A stretch of 64,000 nucleotides of DNA from Ideonella sp. MAG2 (GTDB lineage: Bacteria; Pseudomonadota; Gammaproteobacteria; Burkholderiales; Burkholderiaceae_C). Location of the stretch: the NCBI GenBank assembly GCA_004359425.1, contig PTEU01000001.1, positions 553,185 to 617,184 of the forward strand. Direction: 5' to 3'. Made by a program: the position numbers and the translations under genes. The notes below the pieces were generated by a model. It was given only the letters and a program-made list of their open reading frames with translations, searched no databases and was not told the DNA's origin. Numbering within the stretch: the first letter of the stretch is position 1; every line of letters starts with the position of its first letter. Shown here in pieces: positions 51,800 to 61,443 of the stretch.

Positions 51800-52792
51800 A
51801 TGGCAGAAGATATGCGCATTGGCGCAAGCCCGGCGCCCGCGCCCGCGCCGCAGGTGGACGGCCCGACGTGGTGGTTCATCGTGTTGTCGCTGTGCGCCGT
51901 GGTGGTGGCCAGCGGCTTCAGCGGGCTCAAGTCGGGCGTGGGTGGCATGTTCTACCAGGCGGGGCAAGGCTTCGCGATGATGGGCTTGATGGCGGCGGCC
52001 CTGCACATGGTCTTGAAGCGCACTCGAGTCGGCAGCAAGCCTTGGCTAGGCTTCTTCTTGCTTTATGCGGCGTGGCTGGTGGCCTCTGGGGTGGCGGTGG
52101 AGCGCGAGCTGCAGCAAGCGCGCCTTATGCGCAGCGAGTTCAGTGAGATGCTCGATGTAGCCCAGAAAAGTCTGGCGGCCTCTGGGCCGATTGATACCTC
52201 CGCGCTGGCGCGCCCAAGCAAAGCCAAAGGCGATCTAGCGACGTGGGAAATGCTGGTCAAGGGTATGGCCAAGCGTGGTTTAGACCTCCGGCAGGAATAC
52301 GAAGCTGAATTGACAAGGGTAGGGCTTGGGCGCCTTCTGGACGGGCGACGCATCAAGCAAGACAAGTCCATGGCTGAGACCCGCGCCATCGTGAACGAAG
52401 TTCGCCGCTTGGCCACCAATTACCGGCATAAGAACCTCGCGGTCTTTGATGAGCTGTCGCTGCAAATCGATGCAGCACCCATCAATGACGAGTATCGACG
52501 CGGCCTAAGAGTGGGAGCGGAGCGCGGTGTGCAAACCGGCCGTGAATTTGCAATGCGATCTTGGGACCTAGAGCAGCAGTTGATTGAAATGCTGAGCGAG
52601 ATCGCGGAAATGCTGGGTGCGTCGAGAGCCAGGTGGCAAATGCAGGGCGAGAACTTCGTCTTTGCTAGGAAGTCGGACTTGGATGAGTTCAACCTGAAGA
52701 TGGCGAACTTTGACAGGCTGAGTCAATTGCAATTGGCTGCCACGGAAACGCGCATGCGCGAGGTCCGCGAGAAGTTGGATAAATTGCCTTGA
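51800..52792 (+). CDS. Membrane protein with coiled-coil cytoplasmic region
   Basis: About 330 residues. Three membrane segments occupy the first 110 residues (WWFIVLSLCAVVVASGFSGL, GFAMMGLMAAALHMV, WLGFFLLYAAWLVASGVAV). A long helical, charged region follows, with a predicted coiled coil in the last 100 residues (EQQLIEMLSEIAEMLGASRA). GAGGA lies upstream of the chosen ATG at 51800. No family recognised. It is separated by 90 bases from the next small membrane protein gene. Confidence 0.65.
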   Translation: MAEDMRIGASPAPAPAPQVDGPTWWFIVLSLCAVVVASGFSGLKSGVGGMFYQAGQGFAMMGLMAAALHMVLKRTRVGSKPWLGFFLLYAAWLVASGVAVERELQQARLMRSEFSEMLDVAQKSLAASGPIDTSALARPSKAKGDLATWEMLVKGMAKRGLDLRQEYEAELTRVGLGRLLDGRRIKQDKSMAETRAIVNEVRRLATNYRHKNLAVFDELSLQIDAAPINDEYRRGLRVGAERGVQTGREFAMRSWDLEQQLIEMLSEIAEMLGASRARWQMQGENFVFARKSDLDEFNLKMANFDRLSQLQLAATETRMREVREKLDKLP

Positions 52793-52882
52793 AGTGCCTA
52801 GAGACAAAGCAGAAGCTCTCACAATGTCCTCGGATCCGCCACACCATCCATCAGGACCTAACAACACTCAGACCGAACGCCA

Positions 52883-53257
52883 ATGAACAACGCCACAGAT
52901 GCCGCTGTCAACATGCAATCACTAACGATTGTTCTGCTTGTCGTCGATACGATCATTTACCTCATCTTCTCTTGGTTTGCAAACTTGCTGGCCAGGTTTC
53001 TTCCTGGCTTCAAGTTGAGCAAACGCGTCGTCGGCTCCCTGGCCGTGGTTTTGTTCTCGGCGTTTCTGGCTTGGTATCTGGTTCATCACTTTGCCACTGA
53101 GCAGCGGCTTGCCACACTCTCGCCGTTTCGCCAGGGCGAATACGTTGGCCAGCTTGTCGGCATTCCTATCTTCCCTGCAATTGTCGTCATTGCAGTTGCT
53201 GCGATTCGTGGTTGGCTTCAGCGCCGCGACCGCGAGCCTGGGGGGCAAGGCCACTGA
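52883..53257 (+). CDS. Small three-helix membrane protein
   Basis: 124 residues with three hydrophobic segments (LTIVLLVVDTIIYLIFSWF, VVGSLAVVLFSAFLAWYLV, FPAIVVIAVAAIRGW) and a basic C-terminus. Not recognised. It has no clear ribosome binding site and lower GC than the surrounding genes. Confidence 0.55.
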   Translation: MNNATDAAVNMQSLTIVLLVVDTIIYLIFSWFANLLARFLPGFKLSKRVVGSLAVVLFSAFLAWYLVHHFATEQRLATLSPFRQGEYVGQLVGIPIFPAIVVIAVAAIRGWLQRRDREPGGQGH

Positions 53258-53480
53258 TAGGGGCTTTCCGGATTGTCAGCAGGTAAGTCGTCCATGATGG
53301 CGGATTTTTAACGCTCAATGTGATCCGATCATCGGGCGCTAGGGTTTGCCCAGCATGTCGCAGGGGGACCCTCCGTCTCTCAGAGGGCTGCGCCCGTCAG
53401 TGAAGTGGGCCAGTGGGTCACTAGAATTGCGTCTTCTCAACAGCGCTGGGGTTCTCGCTCCAGCCCTTCAAAGGCTCTCC

Positions 53481-53975
53481 ATGACGCTGCTCAAATGGAC
53501 CGTGATGGTGGTGTTGGCCCTGGCGCTGGCCGCTGTGCTGGCCGGGCAGTTGGGTCTGCTGAGTGGCCATGCGCCAAACGACCTCGGGGTGAAGGACGGT
53601 CGGCTCAAGCCACCGTCGGCAACCGAGAACAGCGTCAGCAGCCAAGCTGCGCTTTACCCTGAACACCCGATGCGCGCCTACGCCGAGATTGCGCCGCTGG
53701 CACTCAGCGGCAACGGCCTAGCCACCGTCGCCAAGCTCTCTACGCTGTTGCAGGCCATGCCGGGCGTGAAGATCATCCAGGACAAGGGCGACGGCTACCT
53801 CTACGCCCAATGCACCACACCGCTGATGAAGTTTGTGGACGACCTTGAACTCTGGTTCGACCCGGTCAACCAGGCGGTGCAGGTGCGCTCGGCCTCGCGC
53901 GTGGGGCGCAAAGACTTTGGCGTCAACCGGCAGAGGGTGGAGGCGCTGCGGGCGGGGTTAATCGGGGCTCAGTAG
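53481..53975 (+). CDS. DUF1499-family protein
   Basis: About 164 residues: one N-terminal membrane anchor (WTVMVVLALALAAVLAG), then a periplasmic DUF1499 domain with LGVKDGRLKPPSATENSVSS, YAQCTTPLMKFVDDLELWFD and a C-terminal RSASRVGRKDFGVNRQRVE. The conserved PxxxNSVSS and RSxSRxGxxDxGxNRxR motifs identify the family, whose function is unknown. AAAGG lies upstream of the ATG at 53481. It overlaps the convergent RRM gene by 7 bases. Confidence 0.88.
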   Translation: MTLLKWTVMVVLALALAAVLAGQLGLLSGHAPNDLGVKDGRLKPPSATENSVSSQAALYPEHPMRAYAEIAPLALSGNGLATVAKLSTLLQAMPGVKIIQDKGDGYLYAQCTTPLMKFVDDLELWFDPVNQAVQVRSASRVGRKDFGVNRQRVEALRAGLIGAQ

Positions 53976-54319
53976 CGCCCGCCACCAAAGCCACCCGTGC
54001 CGTAGCCCACGTCGGCACGGTTGCTGCGGGTGTAGCCTTCGGCGCTGTAGCCACCGGGGTTCTTGCTGGCTTCGCGCGGGCGGGCCAGGTTGACCACGAT
54101 GGCGCGGCCGCTCACAGACATGCCGTTCAGGGCGGTGATGGCGGCTTGGGCGTTGTCGGCGGAATCCATTTCCACAAAGCCAAAGCCTTTGGATTGGCCG
54201 GTGTCGCGGTCCATCATGACCTTGGCAGACGAGACTTTGCCGAACTCGGAGAAGTTGCTGCGCAGGCTGTCGTCGGTGACGGAGTAGGGCAGGTTGCCCA
54301 CGTAGATTTTGCTGCTCAT
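53969..54319 (-). CDS. RRM-domain RNA-binding protein
   Basis: A 116-residue single-RRM protein: RNP2 KIYVGNLPYSV, RNP1 SKGFGFVEM, then a Gly/Arg/Tyr-rich tail. Small RRM proteins of this kind are often cold-induced RNA chaperones. AAAGG precedes the ATG at 54319. It is convergent with the DUF1499 gene. Confidence 0.92.
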   Translation of the reverse strand: MSSKIYVGNLPYSVTDDSLRSNFSEFGKVSSAKVMMDRDTGQSKGFGFVEMDSADNAQAAITALNGMSVSGRAIVVNLARPREASKNPGGYSAEGYTRSNRADVGYGTGGFGGGRY

Positions 54320-54424
54320 GGTGGAGCCTTTCTTGGTTTGTTGGTTTGCGCCTTCAGGGCGCAGGGGTGCCACGCGGGAGCTGTGGTGGCGTGGGGTGTG
54401 GTCAGGGCTGAGAAGGCCCCCGAG

Positions 54425-54634
54425 TCAGCACACCGGCGGGTGCGGCATGCTGGTTTGCAACCAGCCTTGGGTGACCGCGTACACGCGCGCAGCGTTGGGT
54501 GAGGCAAAGGTCTTGTCAAAGCGGAACACGCGGCAGTAACTGCCGTTACCGCGTTGACGCTGAACCGAGAATGAGGCGCGGAAGCGGCCGCAGTCAGTCG
54601 GGTGTGTCGCGGGCGAAACGACGTACTGGCCCAT
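54425..54634 (-). CDS. Small conserved-looking basic protein
   Basis: About 69 residues from MGQYVVSPATHPTDCGRFRA to the stop, with FSVQRQRGNGSYCRVFRFDK. The codon pattern and compactness look real, but I recognise no family and the ribosome binding site is weak. A TTGACA-like -35 element lies upstream at 54822-54827. A longer frame to 54790 looks random and is rejected as the start. Confidence 0.45.
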   Translation of the reverse strand: MGQYVVSPATHPTDCGRFRASFSVQRQRGNGSYCRVFRFDKTFASPNAARVYAVTQGWLQTSMPHPPVC

Positions 54635-54737
54635 GGAGATGGCGAGATTGGGAATCTTGTTCAGTCGAGAAGGCGGGCTTGCGAAAAAGAAAGCCGCGCG
54701 GGAGCGTGATGGCTCTGGGGGCTGCAGCAGTGTTGGC

Positions 54738-55514
54738 TTACTGCAGGCCAAGAGGATGAAGAGCCGTTGGGGGCGGCTCGCTTGGCGCATGCGCCGTGTG
54801 TATCAAACGCGGCGCTGCTGCTGTCAAGCGGTGTGCATTGTAGCTTTGCTGGCCTTCTCGGGCGGCGCAGTCAAAACGTGCCCGGAAACGCACCGCCATC
54901 ATGCGCTGGGCTTCGCCGTTCATCACGCTGTGCAGGCGGTCGGTGTCAAAGGGGCCGGGCAGCAGGTTGTTGAGCGTGACATTGCGGCTGGCCAGCCGCG
55001 GCTGGCGCGCCAAGCCCGCCACAAAGCCGGTCAGGCCTGAGCGTGCGCCGTTGGACAGGCCCAGGATGTCGATAGGCGCTTTGACGGCGGCTGAGGTGAT
55101 GTTGACGATGCGGCCAAAGCCGCGCTCGGCCATGTGGTCCACCACGGCCTTGATCAGCTCGATGGGGGTCAGCATATTGGCGTCCAGCGCGGCGATCCAG
55201 GCGTCGCGGTCCCATTGCCTGAAGTCGCCGGGTGGCGGGCCACCGGCATTGGTCACCAAGATGTCCACCTGCGGGCACGCGGCCAGGGCTTGGGCGCGGC
55301 CTTGCGCGGTGGTGATGTCACCTGCGACTGCGCGCACTTGCACGCCGGGGTTCAGGCCGCGCAACTCGGTGGCGGTGGATTCCAGCGCGTCTGCCCCGCG
55401 CGCGGTGATCACCACGTTCACGCCCTCTTGCACCAAGGCCTGCGCGCAGCCCCGGCCCAAGCCCTTGCTGGCCCCACAGACCAGTGCCCATTTGCCGTCG
55501 ATGTTCAGGTTCAT
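54738..55514 (-). CDS. Short-chain dehydrogenase with a replaced C-terminus
   Basis: Residues 1-205 are a normal SDR: cofactor motif GASKGLGRG near 15-23, NAGGPPPGD near 90, the catalytic Ser in ITSAAVKAPI and the YxxxK-equivalent replaced by LSNGARSGLTGF, so the catalytic Tyr is absent, as in some FabG-like homologues. After GEAQRM near residue 205 the family sequence stops. The final 50 residues (MAVRFRARFDCAAREGQQ...) resemble translated non-coding DNA. The usual C-terminal GQNLLxDGG block is missing. The gene is thus truncated in effect, with a doubtful product. Confidence 0.7.
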   Translation of the reverse strand: MNLNIDGKWALVCGASKGLGRGCAQALVQEGVNVVITARGADALESTATELRGLNPGVQVRAVAGDITTAQGRAQALAACPQVDILVTNAGGPPPGDFRQWDRDAWIAALDANMLTPIELIKAVVDHMAERGFGRIVNITSAAVKAPIDILGLSNGARSGLTGFVAGLARQPRLASRNVTLNNLLPGPFDTDRLHSVMNGEAQRMMAVRFRARFDCAAREGQQSYNAHRLTAAAPRLIHTAHAPSEPPPTALHPLGLQ

Positions 55515-55620
55515 GGCGACGATCTTAAGGGGGCAAGAGACCTGACAAATGTCTGATTGTAGCGATGAGTCAGCTTGACGACAGGGGCACCATAATCTCT
55601 GCCTCGACCCCTTCTACGGG

Positions 55621-58297
55621 ATGACCATGCCCCATTCCCCGCTGCCCAATACCGTGGTGTTGGTGCCAGAAGTTCCCTCCGCGTTGCTGGACGTCATCCG
55701 CACGCACTTTATTGTCTCCATCACCGATGCCCAAGGGGTGATCGTAGAAGCCAACGACGCCTTTTGCGCCATCAGCCAGTTCAGCCGAGAGGAGTTGATC
55801 GGCTCGAACCACCGGGTGATCAATTCACGCCAGCACCCGCGCGAGTTCTTTGACACGATGTGGCGTCACATCTCCCAAGGGGAGTCTTGGCGGGGTGACA
55901 TTTGCAACCGCGCCAAAGATGGCACGCTGTATTGGGTCGACAGCGTCATCGCGCCGTTCAAGGCGGCCGATGGGCACATCACCCACTACCTGTCCATTCG
56001 CAGCGACATCACGCAGCGCAAGCGCCAAGAAGAGGCCCTGCGCAAGAGCGAGCAATTGCTACGTCGCACTGGGTCTTTGGCCGAGGTGGGCGGCTGGGAG
56101 CTGGATGTCGCCAGTCGGCGGCTGACGTGGTCTGCCCAGACCTATGCGATCCACGGCATGCCCACTGATGTGGCGCCCACGCTGGAAGAGGCGCTGGCCC
56201 TGTACCCCACGGCCTCCCGGGCTCGCGTTCGGGTGGCCATGGACAAGGCCATGAGAACCGGCGAGGGTTGGGACATTGAACTGCCCTTCAACCACCCTGA
56301 CGGCCGCCCGCTGTGGCTGCGCTTGGTGGGGGCGGTAGAGGTGGAGGCGGGCTGCATGGTGCGCTTGCATGGTGCCATTCAAGACGTGACCATGCTGCGC
56401 GATATGTCCGTCCGCATGGCCCAAGAGCATGAGCTGCTGAGGGTGACCTTGCGCTCCATTGGAGACGCCGTCATCACCACCGATGCCCGTGGGCATGTGA
56501 ACTGGCTCAACCCCGTGGCTGAGTGCATGACGGGCTGGCTCTCCGAAGACGCCAAAGGCCTGCCGCTGAAGCGCGTGTTCTATATCGTGAACGAGCACAC
56601 CCGCCAGCCCGTCCCTAACCCCGTGGCCGACTGCTTGAAGCGGGGCGAGGTGGTGTCCCTGGCCGACCAACCCGTGCTCATCTCCCGCAACGGCATGGTC
56701 TATGGCGTTGAGGACTCAGCAGCCCCCATTCGCGGTGAGGGCGGCCAGGTCTTGGGCGCTGTGCTGGTGTTTCGCGACGTGACGGAGCAGCGGCGGCTCA
56801 GCAGTGAGATGCGCTACCGTGCCACGCACGACACTTTGACGGGCTTGCTCAACCGTGGGGAGTTTGAGTCGCGCCTGAGCCATCTGCTGAAACGGGCTCG
56901 AGAGCAGCACAGCGAACATGCCGTGCTTTTTATCGACCTGGACCAGTTCAAAATCGTCAACGACGCCTGTGGCCACATGGTGGGAGACAAGCTCTTTGAC
57001 CTTGCCCCTGTCCGACGTAGTGCATAGCCACTCGGTTACGCGGCTTTCTTGGTCTGGCCCGCGTGCCAGTTTTCCTCAAACTTCATCGGGCTGATGTAGC
57101 CCAGCGTGGAGTGAAGTCGGCGATGGTTGTAGAACGTCAACCAGTCGATGACCTCGTCCATCGCCTCGCGCTGCGTGGCGAACCGAGGGCGGCGACGAAT
57201 TCGCGGTGATCCTGGAGCATTGCACTGTAGAGCAGGCCCATCGTGTGGCCCAGCAGATTTGCGAGCGCATGGAGGACTTCCGCTTCAGCCACGACGAGCG
57301 GCGCTTTCGCGTCGGCACCAGCATTGGCCTGGTGCCGCTGGACCAACGCTGGCAAAACGCCACCGCCGTGATGCAAGCAGCAGATGCCGCCTGCTACGCC
57401 GCCAAAGAGGCCGGGCGTCACCGCGTACATGCGTGGTTTGACACCGATGAGGCGCTGTGTTTGCGCCAGGGCGACATGCAATGGGCTACCCGCCTTGAGC
57501 AGGCGCTGGATGGGAACCACTTTGAGCTGTATGCCCAGGCCATCAAACCGGTTGCCCAAAGTGATGCAGCAGGCCTGCATCTGGAGGTTCTGCTGCGGTT
57601 AAGGGACGAGGACGCCGGCGTGGTGTTGCCCGGAGCATTTTTGCCAGCGGCGGAGCGCTTTCACCTCAGCGGCCGCTTGGACCGCTGGGTGCTGCACCAG
57701 GCCATCGCGCAGTTGGCGCTACAAACTCATTTGCACGAGTTCGATACGGTGTGCATCAACCTCTCCGGGCAATCCGTGGGCGACAGGGCCTTTCACCAAC
57801 GGGCCATTGACCTGCTGACTGCCGCAGGGCCTGAGGTGTGCCGCTGCATATGTTTGGAGATCACAGAAACCGCCATCATCACCAATATGGCGGAGGCAGC
57901 GTCCTTCATGACCCAACTGCACGCCCTGGGGGTGAGGGTGGCGCTGGACGACTTTGGTGCCGGTGCCTCGTCATTTGGCTACCTCAAGTCCTTGCCGGTG
58001 GACTTCATCAAGATCGACGGCCAGTTCATCAAAGACCTGATCGACGACCCGCTGGACGACGCGGCCGTGCGTTGCTTTGTGGACGTGGCGCGCGTCGTGG
58101 GTGTCAAAACCGTGGCCGAGTTTGTCGATAAACCCGAGGTGCTGGCCCGGATTGGTGACATCGGCATCGACTACGCCCAGGGCTATTTGCTGCACCAACC
58201 AGAGCCACTGGAGCAGGTGTTGCGCGAGCGGCCGGTGCTGGCGGCTCCGTCCAGGGGCTCGGTGCCGCAGGTCAGCACGGTGACGACGGCCTGCTGA
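55621..58297 (+). pseudogene. PAS-GGDEF-EAL cyclic-di-GMP enzyme gene disrupted by an IS remnant
   Basis: The 5' part has three PAS regions (about residues 20-125, 145-255, 265-390; for example DAQGVIVEANDAFCAISQFS) and the first half of GGDEF (DTLTGLLNRGEFESRL, VLFIDLDQFKIVND, DKLF). The 3' part (57183-58297) resumes at GGDEFAVILEHC and continues through GTSIGLVPL into an EAL domain with EVLLRLRDEDAG, NLSGQSVGD, LEITETAII, DDFGAGASSFGYLKSLPVDF and KTVAEFVD. Between them lies IS3-family debris (56997-57182), and about 25 host codons are lost. A stop at 57025-57027 ends the first frame. The intact gene would have made and/or degraded cyclic di-GMP. Confidence 0.85.
56997..57182 (-). mobile_element. 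IS3-family remnant (3' end of orfB plus right terminus)
   Basis: On the minus strand the last 49 codons of an IS3-type transposase are readable, QREAMDEVIDWLTFYNHRRL then HSTLGYISPMKFEENWHAGQ, to a TAA at 57036-57038. The element's terminus TGACCTTGCCCCTG lies at 56997. The 5' part of the element is missing, and its junction with host DNA is at 57182/57183. No target-site duplication can be scored. Confidence 0.85.
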
Positions 58298-58299
58298 CG

Positions 58300-58944
58300 T
58301 CAGACCTGCACCACCACCGGGTACTCCGCCCTCAGGCCATCTGCGCTGTTCACGAAAGGTCGGGTCAGGGCTGCTTGCTTGTCTGGGCTCAACCGCCGCC
58401 AGAGCCCGTCGCGTTCGTTGCCCGGGTCGCCTTGCACATAGAACTGGGTCGTCAACAGCGTCTGATGATTGAGCTTGACCTTCACATGGATGTGAGGCGT
58501 GCGGCCACTGTAGGGCGCGGGCTTAAGGGTGCGAAAGCGATATCGGCCGTCTTTGCCCAGCGTGACCTGACCAAAGCCCTGAAAGGCCCGGTCGGCTTTG
58601 CCACCATCACCGGGGTGGTGGTAGTGGCCGTCTTGATCGCACTGCCAGATCTCGATCACACCGCCGGCCAGTGGCGTCCCCCGCGTGTCGGTGACCGTGC
58701 CCGTCACCCAAGCGGCCTGGCCCTTGCCGTAGGCCTGGCTGCCTGTGCGCAGCAGGTCAAAGTCGGTGTCGGCAGGCAGGGCGACGGGATAGAAAGGGCC
58801 TTCGGTCTGGCTGGGTGTGGGGCGCAGAGACTGGCCTTGCGCAAAGGCTGGGCTGAGCCATGACGGTGTGGTGGCGGCAGCAAGCAGGCCTGCGCCACCG
58901 TTCAACAGGCGACGGCGCATGGGCGACGGTGCGTTGGTGGGCAT
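58300..58944 (-). CDS. Exported intradiol ring-cleavage dioxygenase-like protein
   Basis: 214 residues. A twin-arginine signal (MRRRLLNGGAGLLAAATTPS, cleavage after AFA near 36) is followed by an intradiol dioxygenase fold. PTPSQTEGPFYP near 42, the iron Tyr in CDQDGHYHHPGD near 107 and the second Tyr plus two His in PAPYSGRTPHIHVKVK near 142-152 are all present. It cleaves catechol-type rings between the hydroxyls using Fe(III); periplasmic family members act on unknown aromatics. The 3' end is 2 bases from the EAL gene's stop (convergent). Confidence 0.87.
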   Translation of the reverse strand: MPTNAPSPMRRRLLNGGAGLLAAATTPSWLSPAFAQGQSLRPTPSQTEGPFYPVALPADTDFDLLRTGSQAYGKGQAAWVTGTVTDTRGTPLAGGVIEIWQCDQDGHYHHPGDGGKADRAFQGFGQVTLGKDGRYRFRTLKPAPYSGRTPHIHVKVKLNHQTLLTTQFYVQGDPGNERDGLWRRLSPDKQAALTRPFVNSADGLRAEYPVVVQV

Positions 58945-59170
58945 TTCGGTGTTTCCTCTGGGGGTGTTCGGCCCATTCGGTCGGCCGGTGGTCCTGTGGT
59001 TGGGGGGGTAGAGCCGTGCTTCAGCACGAGGTCATCTGAGGCTGGTGACTCGGTGACTTCTTAGAGCGCAAGTGAGCGCAATAGTTCCTCAGTACCGTTG
59101 GCGCGGTGAAGCACGGTGTCCAACAACAGCTGCCATCCGCACCAGAGCAGGCAGGCATTGGGTCGGCGCC

Positions 59171-59956
59171 TCAACCTTCTGCGAGACCCGCTCGCAGGGC
59201 GATCAAGTGGGAGTGCATCCCACCATCGACGGCGAGATTGCTGCCGCGAATCCATGCGGCGCCATCACTCAAAAGGAACGCGACTACAGGGGCAATGTCG
59301 GAAGGCTGTGCAGGCCTTTCCATCACGTTCATGTCCTCTTCGGCTCGGGCGCCAAGGGTTTCCAAGAAGTCCGCGAGGATGGGGGTTCGAACGGGACCAG
59401 GACTGATAGCGTTCATTCGAATGCCTTGGTCACGCCAGGACCATCGGCTTTGAAGGGTCCAGGCGATCAAGGCCTCCTTGGAAAAGAAGTAGCTGCGTGC
59501 GCCCTGAATGCCGTGACGGTGGCAAAACTCCTCCACGTTCTCGAACAGGAGTGTTTCGCTGTCTTTGATGGCGGGTAAGGACTCCGCCCAGTCCATGCCC
59601 GCCAAGGAGGCCAAGTTCACAACGGATGCGCCCACTGCCATGCGAGGGATCAAGGCTGTCGTCAAGTACTTGAGTCCGACGAGGTTCACTTTTAGGACCT
59701 GCGCGGGGGCATGTGTGGGTGGCAGCCCTGCAATGTTTGCCAGCCCATCAATACCTATAGGGAGGTGCTGCACCAGATCATCAATTTCCTCAGGCTTTGA
59801 CAGATCCGCGCGATGGAAGGCGTCGACCAAGTTGGGACGAGGAGGCTTCAGGTCCACACCGAATACATAGGCGCCGTGGGCGCGCACCAATTGGGCAGTC
59901 TTCTCGCCTATGCCTGAGGACACGCCGGTCACCACGATCATCTTTCCTTGAAGCAT
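59171..59956 (-). CDS. Coniferyl-alcohol dehydrogenase-like SDR
   Basis: 261 residues from MLQGKMIVVTG (start at 59956, GGAGTC upstream; longer starts look random). The cofactor motif is GVSSGIGEKTA and NIAGLPPT follows near 85. Catalytic residues lie in VVNLASLAGMDW and the YFFSKEALIAW helix (YxxxK). MNAISPGPVRTPIL and the C-terminal DGGMHSH complete the fold. Spacing and blocks resemble coniferyl-alcohol dehydrogenase CalA, an alcohol-to-aldehyde step in lignin-monomer catabolism. It follows the aldehyde dehydrogenase by 13 bases in the liv-type operon. Confidence 0.83.
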   Translation of the reverse strand: MLQGKMIVVTGVSSGIGEKTAQLVRAHGAYVFGVDLKPPRPNLVDAFHRADLSKPEEIDDLVQHLPIGIDGLANIAGLPPTHAPAQVLKVNLVGLKYLTTALIPRMAVGASVVNLASLAGMDWAESLPAIKDSETLLFENVEEFCHRHGIQGARSYFFSKEALIAWTLQSRWSWRDQGIRMNAISPGPVRTPILADFLETLGARAEEDMNVMERPAQPSDIAPVVAFLLSDGAAWIRGSNLAVDGGMHSHLIALRAGLAEG

Positions 59957-59969
59957 GGTCTGACTCCAC

Positions 59970-61421
59970 TCAGAAGGGATAGTGACGGGGCAAAGTCTGC
60001 ATGGTGATCCAGCGCAGCTCAGTAAAGGCATCAATGCCCGCCTTACCGCCAAAGCGGCCCCAGCCCGAGTCTTTGACACCCCCAAATGGCATTTGCGCTT
60101 CATCGTGCACGGTGGGGCCATTGATATGGCAGATGCCTGATTCAATACGTGCAGCCACCTGCCATGCCCTTGCCATGTCGCGCCCGAACACGGCAGCGCT
60201 CAAGCCGAACGCGTTGTCATTGGCGCACGCGATGGCCTCCTCGACACCCTGGACGCGCACGATGCCCTTGACCGGAGCGAAGGACTCCTCGTGGTAGATC
60301 TTCATCTGAGGGCTGACGTGATCTAGCAGCGTTGCTGGCATCAGCGTAGTGTTCGACTTCCCGCCACATACCAAGGTGGCCCCGAGGCCGACCGCATCTT
60401 CGATGAGGGCGTTTGTGCGTGTGACAGTGGTCATGTCCACCACTGAGCCCAAAACAACCGGGCCGAGACGAGGATCTCCCAGTGGCAAGCGCTGTGCTTT
60501 GGCTGCAAGCTTGGCCACAAACTCATCGGCGATGGATTCATCGACGATGAGGCGTTCGGTGGACATGCAGATCTGGCCAGAGTTCGCAAAGGCGCCAAAT
60601 GCTGCAGCGTCTACTGCAGTGTCGACGTCAGCATCGTCAAGGATGATGAGTGGGGCTTTCCCGCCTAGCTCAAGCACCGCAGGCTTGAGGTACTTGGCGC
60701 AAGTGGCCGCGATGATGCGACCGATCTTGGTGGACCCCGTGAAGTTGACACGTCGAACAGCAGGGTGCGCTATCAGTGTTTCAACCACCAAACCCGCATC
60801 CGCCGGAGCTGAGGTCACAAAGTTCACCACACCAGGTGGCAGACCTGCGTCTTGAAGTGTCTCAATGATCAACCCATGGGTGGCAGGGCTGATCTCTGAA
60901 CCCTTGAGCACCACGGTGTTGCCGCATGCAAGGGGTGCGGCGATGGCTCGCACGCCCAAAATGACAGGAGCGTTCCAAGGCGCAATGCCTAACACCACCC
61001 CCGCTGGTTGGCGCACGGCCAAAGAGAGGCTGCCAGGGACGTTGGAGGCGATCACTTCACCGCTGATTTGCGAGGTCATGGACGCTGCTTCGACGAGCAT
61101 GTCGGCTGCAAGATGCACGTTGAATCGCGCCCACACGCCCGAGGCACCAATCTCTGCGGCCATCGTGGTTTCAAACGCCAAGGCCTTGGCCCGCAGCAGA
61201 TCTGCAGCCTTCATGAGCAGGGTTCGGCGTTCGCTGGGGCCTGTGACGGACCAAGTGCGAAACGCCAGGGCGGCGGCGTCTGCGGCCGCAATGGCATCAG
61301 TCGCCGTTGCTGCCGGTGCACGCGTGGCAATGCTCTGGTCCAACGGGTTGCGTCGCTCGAAGGTGTGGCCAAGGGCAGCGGCCCGGCGCTCGCCGCCTAT
61401 CAACATCAATATCTCTTCCAT
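59970..61421 (-). CDS. Aromatic aldehyde dehydrogenase (salicylaldehyde/vanillin-type ALDH)
   Basis: 483 residues from MEEILMLIGGERR. ALDH landmarks are GIAPWNAPVILGVRAIAAPL near 150, FTGSTKIGRII, the base in LELGGKAPL near 255 and the nucleophile in NSGQICMSTER near 289, plus the DDAD and HEESFAPV blocks. Similarity is to salicylaldehyde and vanillin dehydrogenases. Together with the SDR it would oxidise an aromatic alcohol to its acid. The gene lies 22 bases after livF. Confidence 0.85.
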   Translation of the reverse strand: MEEILMLIGGERRAAALGHTFERRNPLDQSIATRAPAATATDAIAAADAAALAFRTWSVTGPSERRTLLMKAADLLRAKALAFETTMAAEIGASGVWARFNVHLAADMLVEAASMTSQISGEVIASNVPGSLSLAVRQPAGVVLGIAPWNAPVILGVRAIAAPLACGNTVVLKGSEISPATHGLIIETLQDAGLPPGVVNFVTSAPADAGLVVETLIAHPAVRRVNFTGSTKIGRIIAATCAKYLKPAVLELGGKAPLIILDDADVDTAVDAAAFGAFANSGQICMSTERLIVDESIADEFVAKLAAKAQRLPLGDPRLGPVVLGSVVDMTTVTRTNALIEDAVGLGATLVCGGKSNTTLMPATLLDHVSPQMKIYHEESFAPVKGIVRVQGVEEAIACANDNAFGLSAAVFGRDMARAWQVAARIESGICHINGPTVHDEAQMPFGGVKDSGWGRFGGKAGIDAFTELRWITMQTLPRHYPF

Positions 61422-61443
61422 TTGCAGGGGTCCTTTTCTGGCT

